A stretch of DNA of 44,356 nucleotides from Streptomyces oceani. GTDB lineage: Bacteria; Actinomycetota; Actinomycetes; Streptomycetales; Streptomycetaceae. Both the position numbers and the translations under genes were made by a program. Below, piece by piece: positions 19,499-26,588 of the stretch. The stretch is taken from contig NZ_LJGU01000119.1 of assembly GCF_001751245.1 (NCBI RefSeq), positions 53,708 through 98,063 of the forward strand, written 5' to 3'. The notes beneath the pieces are model-generated. The model ran no database searches, had not been told where the DNA came from, and saw only the letters and a program-made list of their open reading frames with translations. How positions within the stretch are numbered: the first letter of the stretch is position 1; every line of letters begins with the position of its first letter.

Positions 19499-19569
19499 GT
19501 CTTTCCGGTCGTGCTGCCGTAGACTGCCTCGTCGGTCCTCGTATACGCGTATGCCTGGACCATTCCAGG
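19499..19569 (+). promoter_or_regulatory. Candidate infA promoter and leader hairpin
   Basis: TAGACT near 19519-19524 is a good -10 box; the hexamer 17-18 bases upstream is a poor -35. Further on, CCTGG / CCAGG arms (about 19555-19569) form a small stem about 30 bases before infA. Confidence 0.4.
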
Positions 19570-19600
19570 TAGCCGATCCCGAAAGGTGAAGCGCTCAAGC

Positions 19601-19822
19601 ATGGCCAAAAAACAAGGGGCCATCGAGATCGAGGGCACGGTAGTCGAGTCTCTGCCGAACGCTATGTTCAAGGTGGAGCTACAGAACGGTCACCAGGTCC
19701 TCGCGCACATCAGCGGCAAGATGCGGATGCACTACATCCGTATCCTTCCCGACGACCGGGTCGTGGTGGAGCTCTCTCCGTACGACCTGACTCGCGGGCG
19801 GATCGTCTACCGCTACAAGTAG
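19601..19822 (+). CDS. infA: Translation initiation factor IF-1
   Basis: A 73-residue IF-1, an OB-fold protein that occupies the 30S A site during initiation. The sequence [20 protein letters not shown] through [17 protein letters not shown] is the standard bacterial form. The ATG at 19601 gives the conserved N terminus; a GTG at 19586 would add five non-conserved residues. It heads the alpha cluster with rpmJ, rpsM, rpsK, rpsD, rpoA and rplQ. Confidence 0.97.
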   Translation: MAKKQGAIEIEGTVVESLPNAMFKVELQNGHQVLAHISGKMRMHYIRILPDDRVVVELSPYDLTRGRIVYRYK

Positions 19823-19884
19823 ATCTTGTCCGCGCCCCGCTCTGAAGTGGGGTGACGGGCACTGACCCGGAGAACTTCACTTTC

Positions 19885-19998
19885 ATGAAGGTCAAGCCGA
19901 GCGTCAAGAAGATCTGCGACAGGTGCAGGGTGATCCGTCGCCACGGACGGGTCATGGTCATCTGCAGCAACCCGCGCCATAAGCAGCGCCAGGGCTAA
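19885..19998 (+). CDS. rpmJ: 50S ribosomal protein L36, zinc (C+) type
   Basis: A 37-residue L36, the smallest 50S protein, reading [20 protein letters not shown], then [17 protein letters not shown]. Zinc ligands Cys11, Cys14, Cys27 and His32 are all present. GGAG lies about 12 bases upstream of the ATG. It sits 62 bases after infA, the usual position. Confidence 0.96.
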   Translation: MKVKPSVKKICDRCRVIRRHGRVMVICSNPRHKQRQG

Positions 19999-20087
19999 GC
20001 TGCCGGACCAGCCGCCTTTGCCTCTCGCAGTTCCTCGCGCGACGCAAGCGAAAAGTACATACGCAACACCCGACCCCCCGCCGTGTT

Positions 20088-20156
20088 CCGACACCGTCGG
20101 TGGGGACGCTACCCCCGGTCGGAGGCCGGGGACCCGCTCAAGGGGTCTGCGACCCC
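20088..20156 (+). promoter_or_regulatory. Structured rpsM leader
   Basis: The 210-base rpmJ-rpsM spacer holds three stems in a row: CCGAC-ACC-GTCGG (20088-20100); CCCCGG / CCGGGG (20113-20118, 20126-20131); and GGGGTC-TGC-GACCCC (20142-20156). The last ends 52 bases before rpsM. In enterobacteria the alpha operon is controlled by S4 binding upstream of rpsM, so this is a natural candidate site; binding is not demonstrated. Confidence 0.45.
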
Positions 20157-20208
20157 GCGGGAACGGTGCTGCGGAAGACCTCCGACGAAATCATCAGGAG
20201 CCACATCC

Positions 20209-20589
20209 ATGGCACGCCTCGCAGGCGTTGACCTTCCGCGCGAGAAGCGCATCGAGGTCGCCCTCACCTACGTCTTCGGCATCGGGCGCACCCTTGCCCA
20301 GCGGACCCTGGCGGAGACCGGGGTCAACCCGGACACCCGTGTCCGGGACCTGGACGAGAACGACCTGATCAAGGTCCGTGAGTACGTGGACAACAACCTC
20401 CAGACCGAGGGTGACCTCCGTCGGGAGATCCAGGCCGACATCCGCCGCAAGGTCGAGATCGGCTGCTACGAGGGGCTGCGGCACCGCCGCGGTCTCCCGG
20501 TCCACGGTCAGCGCACCAAGACGAATGCCCGCACCCGCAAGGGTCCGCGTCGCGCCATCGCCGGCAAGAAGAAGCCCGGCAAGAAGTAG
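20209..20589 (+). CDS. rpsM: 30S ribosomal protein S13
   Basis: A 126-residue S13 of the 30S head, contacting P-site tRNA through its basic tail. It reads [20 protein letters not shown] and carries the conserved [24 protein letters not shown] at 20196-20200 fixes the ATG at 20209; the longer open frame upstream is unrelated. 67 bases to rpsK. Confidence 0.96.
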   Translation: MARLAGVDLPREKRIEVALTYVFGIGRTLAQRTLAETGVNPDTRVRDLDENDLIKVREYVDNNLQTEGDLRREIQADIRRKVEIGCYEGLRHRRGLPVHGQRTKTNARTRKGPRRAIAGKKKPGKK

Positions 20590-20656
20590 TCCACCGCGGA
20601 CACGCTGACAAGCGGTCCCGCTGTCGGACCGACCACCTCCACGGGAGTAAATCCAT

Positions 20657-21061
20657 ATGCCTCCGAAGGGCCGTGCGGCAACCGTCAAGAAGGTGCGCCG
20701 CAAGGAAAAGAAGAACGTCGCCCACGGGCACGCTCACATCAAGAGCACGTTCAACAACACCATCGTTTCCATCACCGACCCGACCGGCAACGTGATCTCT
20801 TGGGCCTCCGCCGGTCACGTCGGTTTCAAGGGCTCGCGCAAGTCCACTCCGTTCGCTGCCCAGATGGCCGCTGAGAACGCCGCCCGGCGCGCGCAGGAGC
20901 ACGGCATGCGCAAGGTCGACGTCTTCGTCAAGGGTCCCGGCTCCGGCCGGGAGACCGCGATCCGTTCGCTCCAGGCGACCGGCCTCGAGGTCGGCTCGAT
21001 CCAGGACGTCACCCCGACCCCGCACAACGGCTGCCGCCCGCCCAAGCGGCGTCGGGTCTGA
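20657..21061 (+). CDS. rpsK: 30S ribosomal protein S11
   Basis: A 134-residue S11 of the 30S platform near the E site. The region [19 protein letters not shown] and the C-terminal [18 protein letters not shown] are diagnostic. A GGGAG ribosome site lies about 9 bases upstream. Followed after 28 bases by rpsD. Confidence 0.97.
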   Translation: MPPKGRAATVKKVRRKEKKNVAHGHAHIKSTFNNTIVSITDPTGNVISWASAGHVGFKGSRKSTPFAAQMAAENAARRAQEHGMRKVDVFVKGPGSGRETAIRSLQATGLEVGSIQDVTPTPHNGCRPPKRRRV

Positions 21062-21089
21062 CCGCAACGGAACACAGGAGTACAAGACA

Positions 21090-21716
21090 ATGGCGCGTTA
21101 CACCGGGGCCGACTGCAGGCGCTGCCGTCGGGAGAAGCAGAAGCTCTTCCTCAAGGGGAGCAAGTGCGAGAGCGCGAAGTGCCCGATCGAGATCCGTCCT
21201 TACCCCCCGGGTGAGCACGGACGCGGGCGCACGAAGGACTCCGAGTACCTGCTGCAGAAGCGTGAGAAGCAGAAGGCGGCTCGTATCTACGGCGTCCTCG
21301 AGAAGCAGTTCCGCGGGTACTTCAACGAGGCGAACCGACAGCAGGGCAAGACTGGTGACAACCTGCTGCGCATCCTCGAGACCCGACTGGACAACGTGGT
21401 GTACCGGGCTGGCTTCGCCAAGTCCCGTGACCACGCACGTCAGGTGGTCAAGCACGGCCACATCACCGTCAACGGCCACAAGTGCGACATCCCGTCCGCG
21501 CGGGTGTCGCCGAACGACATCGTCGAGGTCCGCGCGTCCTCCCGTAACCTGACCCCCTTCCAGGTGGCGCAGGCGGAGGCCGGCGAGAAGACGGTGCCGG
21601 CGTGGCTGGAAGCCGTTCCGTCGAAGCTCCGCATCCTCGTGCACTCGATGCCCGAGCGTGGGGCGATCGACACGCAGGTGCAGGAACAGCTGATCGTCGA
21701 GCTCTACTCGAAGTAG
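21090..21716 (+). CDS. rpsD: 30S ribosomal protein S4, zinc-binding (C+) form
   Basis: A 208-residue S4, a primary 16S rRNA binder of the 30S body. Its N terminus has Cys9, Cys12, Cys26 and Cys31 (CRRC, then CESAKC), the same four-Cys zinc site as Thermus S4. [12 protein letters not shown] and the S4 RNA-binding domain ([20 protein letters not shown], then the VNGHK loop) follow. A position between rpsK and rpoA is ancestral in bacteria. In the model streptomycetes I recall, this slot is empty and a zinc-less rpsD is encoded elsewhere, so this copy is notable. S4 is the alpha-operon autorepressor in enterobacteria. Confidence 0.95.
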   Translation: MARYTGADCRRCRREKQKLFLKGSKCESAKCPIEIRPYPPGEHGRGRTKDSEYLLQKREKQKAARIYGVLEKQFRGYFNEANRQQGKTGDNLLRILETRLDNVVYRAGFAKSRDHARQVVKHGHITVNGHKCDIPSARVSPNDIVEVRASSRNLTPFQVAQAEAGEKTVPAWLEAVPSKLRILVHSMPERGAIDTQVQEQLIVELYSK

Positions 21717-21727
21717 CAGCTCATCGG

Positions 21728-21767
21728 TGCGGGCGGTACGCCTCCCACTCGGGACGTACCGCCCGTA
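21728..21767 (+). promoter_or_regulatory. Strong hairpin between rpsD and rpoA
   Basis: Arms 21728-21740 and 21755-21767 pair over 13 bp with one G-U pair (core GGGCGGTACG / CGTACCGCCC). Inside the loop TCCC / GGGA (21743-21746, 21751-21754) continues the stem. It begins 11 bases after the rpsD stop. It looks like a terminator or partial attenuator, with rpoA 53 bases downstream. Confidence 0.6.
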
Positions 21768-21820
21768 CCCTTGCAGTACGGCATCAAATAGCGGTTGCCG
21801 CAGACTGGAGGACACATCCC

Positions 21821-22843
21821 ATGCTGATCGCTCAGCGCCCCTCACTGACCGAAGAGGTCGTCGACGAGTTCCGCTCCCGGTTCGTGATCGAGCCCCTGGA
21901 GCCGGGCTTCGGCTACACCCTCGGTAACTCCCTTCGTCGTACGCTCCTCTCCTCGATTCCCGGTGCTGCCGTGACCAGCATCCGGATCGATGGTGTCCTG
22001 CACGAGTTCTCCACCGTGCCGGGCGTCAAGGAGGACGTCACCGACCTCATCCTCAACATCAAGAGCCTGGTCATCTCCTCGGAGCACGACGAGCCCGTCG
22101 TGATGTACCTGCGCAAGCAGGGCCCGGGCCTGGTCACGGCCGCGGACATCGCGCCGCCGGCCGGTGTCGAGGTGCACAACCCCGACCTGGTGCTCGCCAC
22201 CCTCAACGGCAAGGGCAAGCTGGAGATGGAGCTGGCGGTCGAGCGTGGCCGTGGGTACGTCTCGGCGGTGCAGAACAAGCAGCAGGGCCAGGAGATCGGC
22301 CGGATTCCGGTCGACTCGATCTACTCGCCGGTGCTCAAGGTCACGTACAAGGTCGAGGCGACCCGTGTCGAGCAGCGCACCGACTTCGACAAGCTGATCG
22401 TCGACGTCGAGACCAAGGAGGCCATGCGTCCGCGGGACGCCATGGCGTCCGCGGGCAAGACGCTGGTCGAGCTGTTCGGCCTGGCGCGCGAGCTGAACGT
22501 CGACGCCGAGGGCATCGACATGGGCCCGTCGCCGACCGACGCCGCGCTCGCGGCCGATCTGGCGCTGCCCATCGAGGAGCTCGAGCTGACGGTGCGGTCG
22601 TACAACTGCCTGAAGCGCGAGGGCATCCACTCGGTGGGCGAGCTGGTGGCCCGCTCCGAGGCGGACCTGCTGGACATCCGCAACTTCGGCGCCAAGTCGA
22701 TCGACGAGGTCAAGGCGAAGCTGGCAGGTATGAGCCTGGCGCTCAAGGACAGCCCGCCCGGATTCGACCCGACCGCCGCCGCCGACGCCTTCGGCGCGGA
22801 GGACGACATGGACCAGGGCTTCGTGGAGACCGAGCAGTACTGA
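21821..22843 (+). CDS. rpoA: RNA polymerase alpha subunit
   Basis: A 340-residue alpha subunit. The N-terminal domain (residues about 1-225; [20 protein letters not shown] is the dimer and beta-contact signature) is joined by a linker to the C-terminal domain (about 245-315; [20 protein letters not shown]), which contacts UP elements and activators. The ATG at 21821 has GGAGG at 21807-21811; longer upstream reading overlaps rpsD and is not family-like. Length matches streptomycete alpha. An acidic tail ends the protein. Confidence 0.97.
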   Translation: MLIAQRPSLTEEVVDEFRSRFVIEPLEPGFGYTLGNSLRRTLLSSIPGAAVTSIRIDGVLHEFSTVPGVKEDVTDLILNIKSLVISSEHDEPVVMYLRKQGPGLVTAADIAPPAGVEVHNPDLVLATLNGKGKLEMELAVERGRGYVSAVQNKQQGQEIGRIPVDSIYSPVLKVTYKVEATRVEQRTDFDKLIVDVETKEAMRPRDAMASAGKTLVELFGLARELNVDAEGIDMGPSPTDAALAADLALPIEELELTVRSYNCLKREGIHSVGELVARSEADLLDIRNFGAKSIDEVKAKLAGMSLALKDSPPGFDPTAAADAFGAEDDMDQGFVETEQY

Positions 22844-22881
22844 TCGGGACGTACGGCGCCCCGTCGCCGTAGCGCCCGACC

Positions 22882-22996
22882 GCGGCGTGTGCGCTGCTTC
22901 GCCGGCGCGCACGCCGCAGCACGTCCGACCGCGCTGGTCGGTACGCCGGGGGCGGCGCGTACGTCCCCGGCTTCCGGGATGGCGTTCCGCCACCCC
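22882..22996 (+). promoter_or_regulatory. Tandem hairpins in rpoA-rplQ spacer
   Basis: Four stems follow one another: GCGGCGTGTGCGC / GCGCGCACGCCGC (22882-22894, 22905-22917, one G-U); CCGACC-GCGCT-GGTCGG (22925-22941); CCGGGG / CCCCGG (22946-22951, 22965-22970); and CCGGG.TGGCG / CGCCA.CCCGG (about 22974-22998). The second resembles the rpsL/rpsJ leader hairpin. The 233-base spacer has no gene. Confidence 0.5.
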
Positions 22997-23076
22997 GGGC
23001 CCGTGCGGGCAGGAGCCCGTGCGGACCCTGACGCCGGTACCTCACACGGCCGGTGCAGAGATCAAGGAGAGAGACT

Positions 23077-23580
23077 ATGCCGAAGCCCACGAAGGGTGCC
23101 CGGCTGGGCGGTAGCCCGTCGCACCAGAAGGCCATGCTCGGAAACCTGGCCACCAGCCTCTTCGAGCACGGCCGGATCACCACGACTGAGGCGAAGGCGC
23201 GGCGCCTGCGCCCGTTCGCGGAGCGGTTGATCACCAAGGCGAAGAAGGGTGACCTGCACAACCGTAGGCAGGTCATGCGTACGGTCCTGGACAAGGGCGT
23301 CGTGCACACCCTGTTCACCGAGATCGGCCCGCGTTACGAGAACCGCCCGGGTGGCTACACCCGGATCACCAAGATCGGCCCGCGTCGTGGCGACAACGCC
23401 CCGATGGCGGTCATCGAGCTGGTGGAGGCCCTGACCGTGCAGCAGGAGGCGGTCGGCGAGGCCGAGGCGGCGACGAAGCGTACGGCCAAGGACGCCGCGG
23501 GCGACCAGGCCGCGGCCGACCTGAAGAAGGACGCTGAGGCGGACGCGGACAGCAAGGCCGAGGAGTCCACCGAGAAGTAG
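23077..23580 (+). CDS. rplQ: 50S ribosomal protein L17
   Basis: A 167-residue L17. The core (residues 1-118) carries [20 protein letters not shown] and [20 protein letters not shown]. The last 45 or so residues are an Ala/Lys/Glu/Asp-rich disordered tail, an extension frequent in actinobacteria. AAGGAGAG lies 6-13 bases before the ATG. It is the last gene of the ribosomal run and is followed by a textbook hairpin. Confidence 0.96.
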   Translation: MPKPTKGARLGGSPSHQKAMLGNLATSLFEHGRITTTEAKARRLRPFAERLITKAKKGDLHNRRQVMRTVLDKGVVHTLFTEIGPRYENRPGGYTRITKIGPRRGDNAPMAVIELVEALTVQQEAVGEAEAATKRTAKDAAGDQAAADLKKDAEADADSKAEESTEK

Positions 23581-23609
23581 GACCTCCCGCGCGCAGCGCT
23601 GCTTCCATG

Positions 23610-23642
23610 CCGGGCCCGCTCCCTTACAGGGAGCGGGCCCGG
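23610..23642 (+). terminator. Terminator of alpha operon
   Basis: Perfect 14-bp arms CCGGGCCCGCTCCC (23610-23623) and GGGAGCGGGCCCGG (23629-23642) surround a TTACA loop. It lies between the convergent rplQ and Uma2-like genes, so it may work in both directions. Confidence 0.85.
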
Positions 23643-23661
23643 TATCGTGACGTAGCCGCGC

Positions 23662-24288
23662 TCACCTTCCGGACGGAACCACGCTGGTGTCCAGCGGCGG
23701 ATACGGATCGGGAAGGACGAGCTTGCCGCCCAACTCGACGGACGCGAGGGCGCGGTAGTGGCTCTTGGCGGGGTCGTCCGGCACGGACACTGGTTCGGAG
23801 TAGGCGTTGCCGATGCCCTTCTCCCGGTCGATCAGGACGTAGATCGGGACTTCGGCGGTCGCGTAGACACGGAGCTTCGGGCCGGTGTCGGTCTCGTGGT
23901 TACTGGAGGTCACCTCACCCGCCAGTGCCAGCATGTCGATGGGATACCAGCCCTTGTAGGTCCGGCGATACGCCTCGTCGAGATCGGAAGGCTCCCGACG
24001 AAGGACATAGAAGTCGGGGATGAGCAGCGCCAGGGGCTTACCGTTCGCCGGCCCCACGCGATATCCGTTACCGAGACCCGCGAGATCCGACTCCACGTCG
24101 AGTTGCACGGTCAGCTTGTAAGCGGCCTTGTTGTGCAGGTGGTTGGGCTGTGGCGGCACGATGAAAGTCCCCTCGACGTACTCCGGTCGGATCGGCTCCG
24201 TCGAAGCCTCCTCGAACGCGATCAGTAGATCTGCGGGGTCCTGTGCCTTGTCACTCGCCATGGGCTCAAGAATCGGATCGGCCGTCAT
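23662..24288 (-). CDS. Uma2-family putative nuclease
   Basis: A 208-residue protein of the Uma2 (DUF820) family with a PD-(D/E)XK nuclease-like fold. The typical ladder of conserved residues is visible: Glu39 (VEG), the HLHNKAAYKL helix, Asp92 in PDFYVL, Glu125 in AGEVTSSN, Asp134 and Lys138, then VPIYVLID. The active site therefore looks intact. The start ATG has GAGGAGCG just upstream. These genes are multi-copy in streptomycetes and their substrate is unknown. Alone here, with no methylase or partner, it may be a housekeeping paralogue rather than a defence system. Confidence 0.8.
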   Translation of the reverse strand: MTADPILEPMASDKAQDPADLLIAFEEASTEPIRPEYVEGTFIVPPQPNHLHNKAAYKLTVQLDVESDLAGLGNGYRVGPANGKPLALLIPDFYVLRREPSDLDEAYRRTYKGWYPIDMLALAGEVTSSNHETDTGPKLRVYATAEVPIYVLIDREKGIGNAYSEPVSVPDDPAKSHYRALASVELGGKLVLPDPYPPLDTSVVPSGR

Positions 24289-24482
24289 TGTGCTCGCTCC
24301 TCACCGCCGTCGCCGACGGCATCTCTCCAGCCAGGCTACGCGGTGCGGTCGCCCCTGGCATCATCCTGAGTGGGCGTCGCCACGTGACGAAGCGATTACC
24401 TTCGGTTTCACTCGTACGATGAACGGCAGCGCTCTATTCGGCGTGGTCCGCCGGGCTGGGCGACGGTGAGAGGATCGGGCGT

Positions 24483-25391
24483 GTGACTGACGAGGTGGAG
24501 CCCGGTTTCGTGCGGGCACGGCTGGATCTTTCGTACGACGGAAGGCACTTCTCCGGCTGGGCCCGGCAACGTGAGCAACGCACCGTGCAGGGCGAGCTGG
24601 AGGAAGCGCTGCGGGTGGTCATGCGACTGCCCGACCAGGTGGAACTCACCGTCGCCGGCCGCACCGACTCCGGAGTGCACGCACGCGGCCAGGTCGCGCA
24701 TGTCGATCTGCCCCAGGAGGTGTGGGCGGAGCACGGAGAGCAGTTGCTGCGCCGGCTCGCCGGACGGCTCCCGATGGACGTACGCGTGCACCGGGTCGCC
24801 GCCGCTCCCGCCCACTTCAACGCGCGCTTCTCCGCGATCTGGCGTCGCTACGCCTACCGCGTGTGTGACCATCCCGGCGGTGTCGACCCGCTGCAGCGAG
24901 GTCATGTGCTGTGGCACAACGCGCCGTTGGACGTGGAGGCGATGAACTCCGCCGCCAACGCGCTGCTCGGCGAACACGACTTCGCCGCCTACTGCAAGAA
25001 GCGCGAGGGCGCCACCACCATCCGCACCCTGCGTGAGCTGCACTGGTCCCGCCGGCCCGACGGCGTGCTGGAGGCCAGCGTCCGGGCTGACGCCTTCTGC
25101 CACAACATGGTCCGCTCGCTGGTCGGTGCCCTGCTGTTCGTCGGCGACGGTCACCGACCGCCGGAGTGGCCGGGGAAGGTGCTGGCAGCGGGCGTACGCG
25201 ACTCCGCCGTGCAGGTCGTACGGCCGCACGGGCTGACCCTCGAGGAGGTCGGTTACCCGGCGGACGACGAACTGGCGGCGCGCAACCTCGCGTCCCGCAA
25301 CAGGCGTACGCTGCCGGCGGATCCGGCAGTTCGTACTGACGTGGCTGTTGGTGCGGACGCGGGTGCGGACGCGGGCGGGTGCTGCGACTGA
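24483..25391 (+). CDS. truA: tRNA pseudouridine(38-40) synthase TruA
   Basis: A 302-residue TruA that converts U38-U40 in tRNA anticodon stems to pseudouridine. The catalytic Asp62 sits in [43 protein letters not shown] and the C-terminal [11 protein letters not shown] are standard. GTG start with GAGAGG upstream. It follows rplQ in most actinobacteria; here a Uma2-like gene on the other strand intervenes. The C-terminal 25 residues are a low-complexity Ala/Gly/Asp tail. Confidence 0.95.
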   Translation: MTDEVEPGFVRARLDLSYDGRHFSGWARQREQRTVQGELEEALRVVMRLPDQVELTVAGRTDSGVHARGQVAHVDLPQEVWAEHGEQLLRRLAGRLPMDVRVHRVAAAPAHFNARFSAIWRRYAYRVCDHPGGVDPLQRGHVLWHNAPLDVEAMNSAANALLGEHDFAAYCKKREGATTIRTLRELHWSRRPDGVLEASVRADAFCHNMVRSLVGALLFVGDGHRPPEWPGKVLAAGVRDSAVQVVRPHGLTLEEVGYPADDELAARNLASRNRRTLPADPAVRTDVAVGADAGADAGGCCD

Positions 25392-25447
25392 GCTGGGTCG
25401 CGGTGCGGGCCGGAGCGCCTGTGAGAGCGCCGGTGGGTGTCGGCGGC

Positions 25448-26410
25448 TCAGAACCCGCCCCACCGCTGGGGCTGTTGGTGCGGGGCCGCTGGGGGAGGGC
25501 CGCCGGGCTGTGCCGGGTGGGGCCCCTGGTAAGGACCCGGTTGGTATCCGGCTTGGGGGCCGTACGCGGGCTGTTGCGGCGGATGAGGCCGCTGCGGCTG
25601 CGGTACGGGTTGCCCCGGCTGTTGGTACGGCGCCGGCTGGGGCGCGTACGGTTGTGCGGGCTGCTGCGGCGCGTACCCCGGCCCGTACGACGGGGGCGGC
25701 TGCTGGCCGTACGGACCCGGCGGCGTCGCCGACTGCGGTTCCGGGCTCAGGATCTGGCCCCGGAGCTTCCCGACGGCGTACAGCGCGTATCCCGTCACGA
25801 CCACTCCCACGAGGAAGCCGGCGACGGTCATGGCGAAGTCGTCCGACTCCGGGTCCAGGAAGCTGCCGTAGAACGTGAGGTCCTGGGACACGTAGTACAC
25901 CAGGTAAGCGAGGGGTGGGAGCGTCCACGTCAGCGGATGCCACCAGGCGGCGCGGGTCTGGCCGCGCCCGACGAACGTCCAGTCCAGCAGTACGACCAGC
26001 GGCGTGATCGCGTGCTCGTACAGCGACCAGGTCTCGCTGAGGTCGCCCTCCATCATGGTCAGGAAGGTGACGCTGACCAGGATCAGCAGCACGGCGAGCG
26101 CGCCGCGCAACCAGGAGGAGGCCGGTTCGGCGCGTCGCCCGCCGGTGAGCAGCGGATAGCACAACAGGCCCAGATAGACCACGCCGGTCAGCAGACTGGC
26201 GAGTTGGCTCAGCGCCTCCGTCGCGCTGCCGACGTCGGCGGCCTCGTCGACCGCCAGGCCGTAGCCGAGGAACGCGCTGCCCGCCACGAACAGCCGCACG
26301 AAGCTTGCGGATACGAGTCCCGGCGATCGCCCCTGTCGTCGGCGCTGATTCGGGTCGCCCGGGTAGGGCGCCGGTGTGGGCGGATGGACGTGCATGCCTC
26401 CGGATGCCAC
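25448..26410 (-). CDS. Pr6Pr-like membrane protein with Pro-rich tail
   Basis: A 320-residue protein with about six transmembrane helices (residues roughly 35-52, 69-87, 102-119, 132-147, 160-178 and 195-213). It resembles the Pr6Pr family of unknown function; HPLTWTLPPLAYLVYY is a typical segment. Residues 221-320 are a Pro/Gln/Tyr-rich tail with repeated PYxPQ- and GYxPGPY-like units, presumably cytoplasmic. GTG at 26410 has GGGGGA 6 bases upstream; ATG at 26395 is less likely, its GGAGG being 1 base away. It lies downstream of the LAL regulator on the same strand, convergent with truA. Confidence 0.75.
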   Translation of the reverse strand: MASGGMHVHPPTPAPYPGDPNQRRRQGRSPGLVSASFVRLFVAGSAFLGYGLAVDEAADVGSATEALSQLASLLTGVVYLGLLCYPLLTGGRRAEPASSWLRGALAVLLILVSVTFLTMMEGDLSETWSLYEHAITPLVVLLDWTFVGRGQTRAAWWHPLTWTLPPLAYLVYYVSQDLTFYGSFLDPESDDFAMTVAGFLVGVVVTGYALYAVGKLRGQILSPEPQSATPPGPYGQQPPPSYGPGYAPQQPAQPYAPQPAPYQQPGQPVPQPQRPHPPQQPAYGPQAGYQPGPYQGPHPAQPGGPPPAAPHQQPQRWGGF

Positions 26411-26588
26411 CAGGATTCCCCCTGTCTGGTTGGCTGGGTCCGCCGCGCGCTGCGGTTCTGCCGGTGGAGGAGCCTAACGGACCGGAGTGACAGCCGAAGA
26501 ACGTTTCAACGCGGATCGGTGCCCCGACCCGACGGCGTGGTGGCGGAGTCCGGTCGCGAGCCGGCACGCCAACAGGGCGTCAAGGCCG

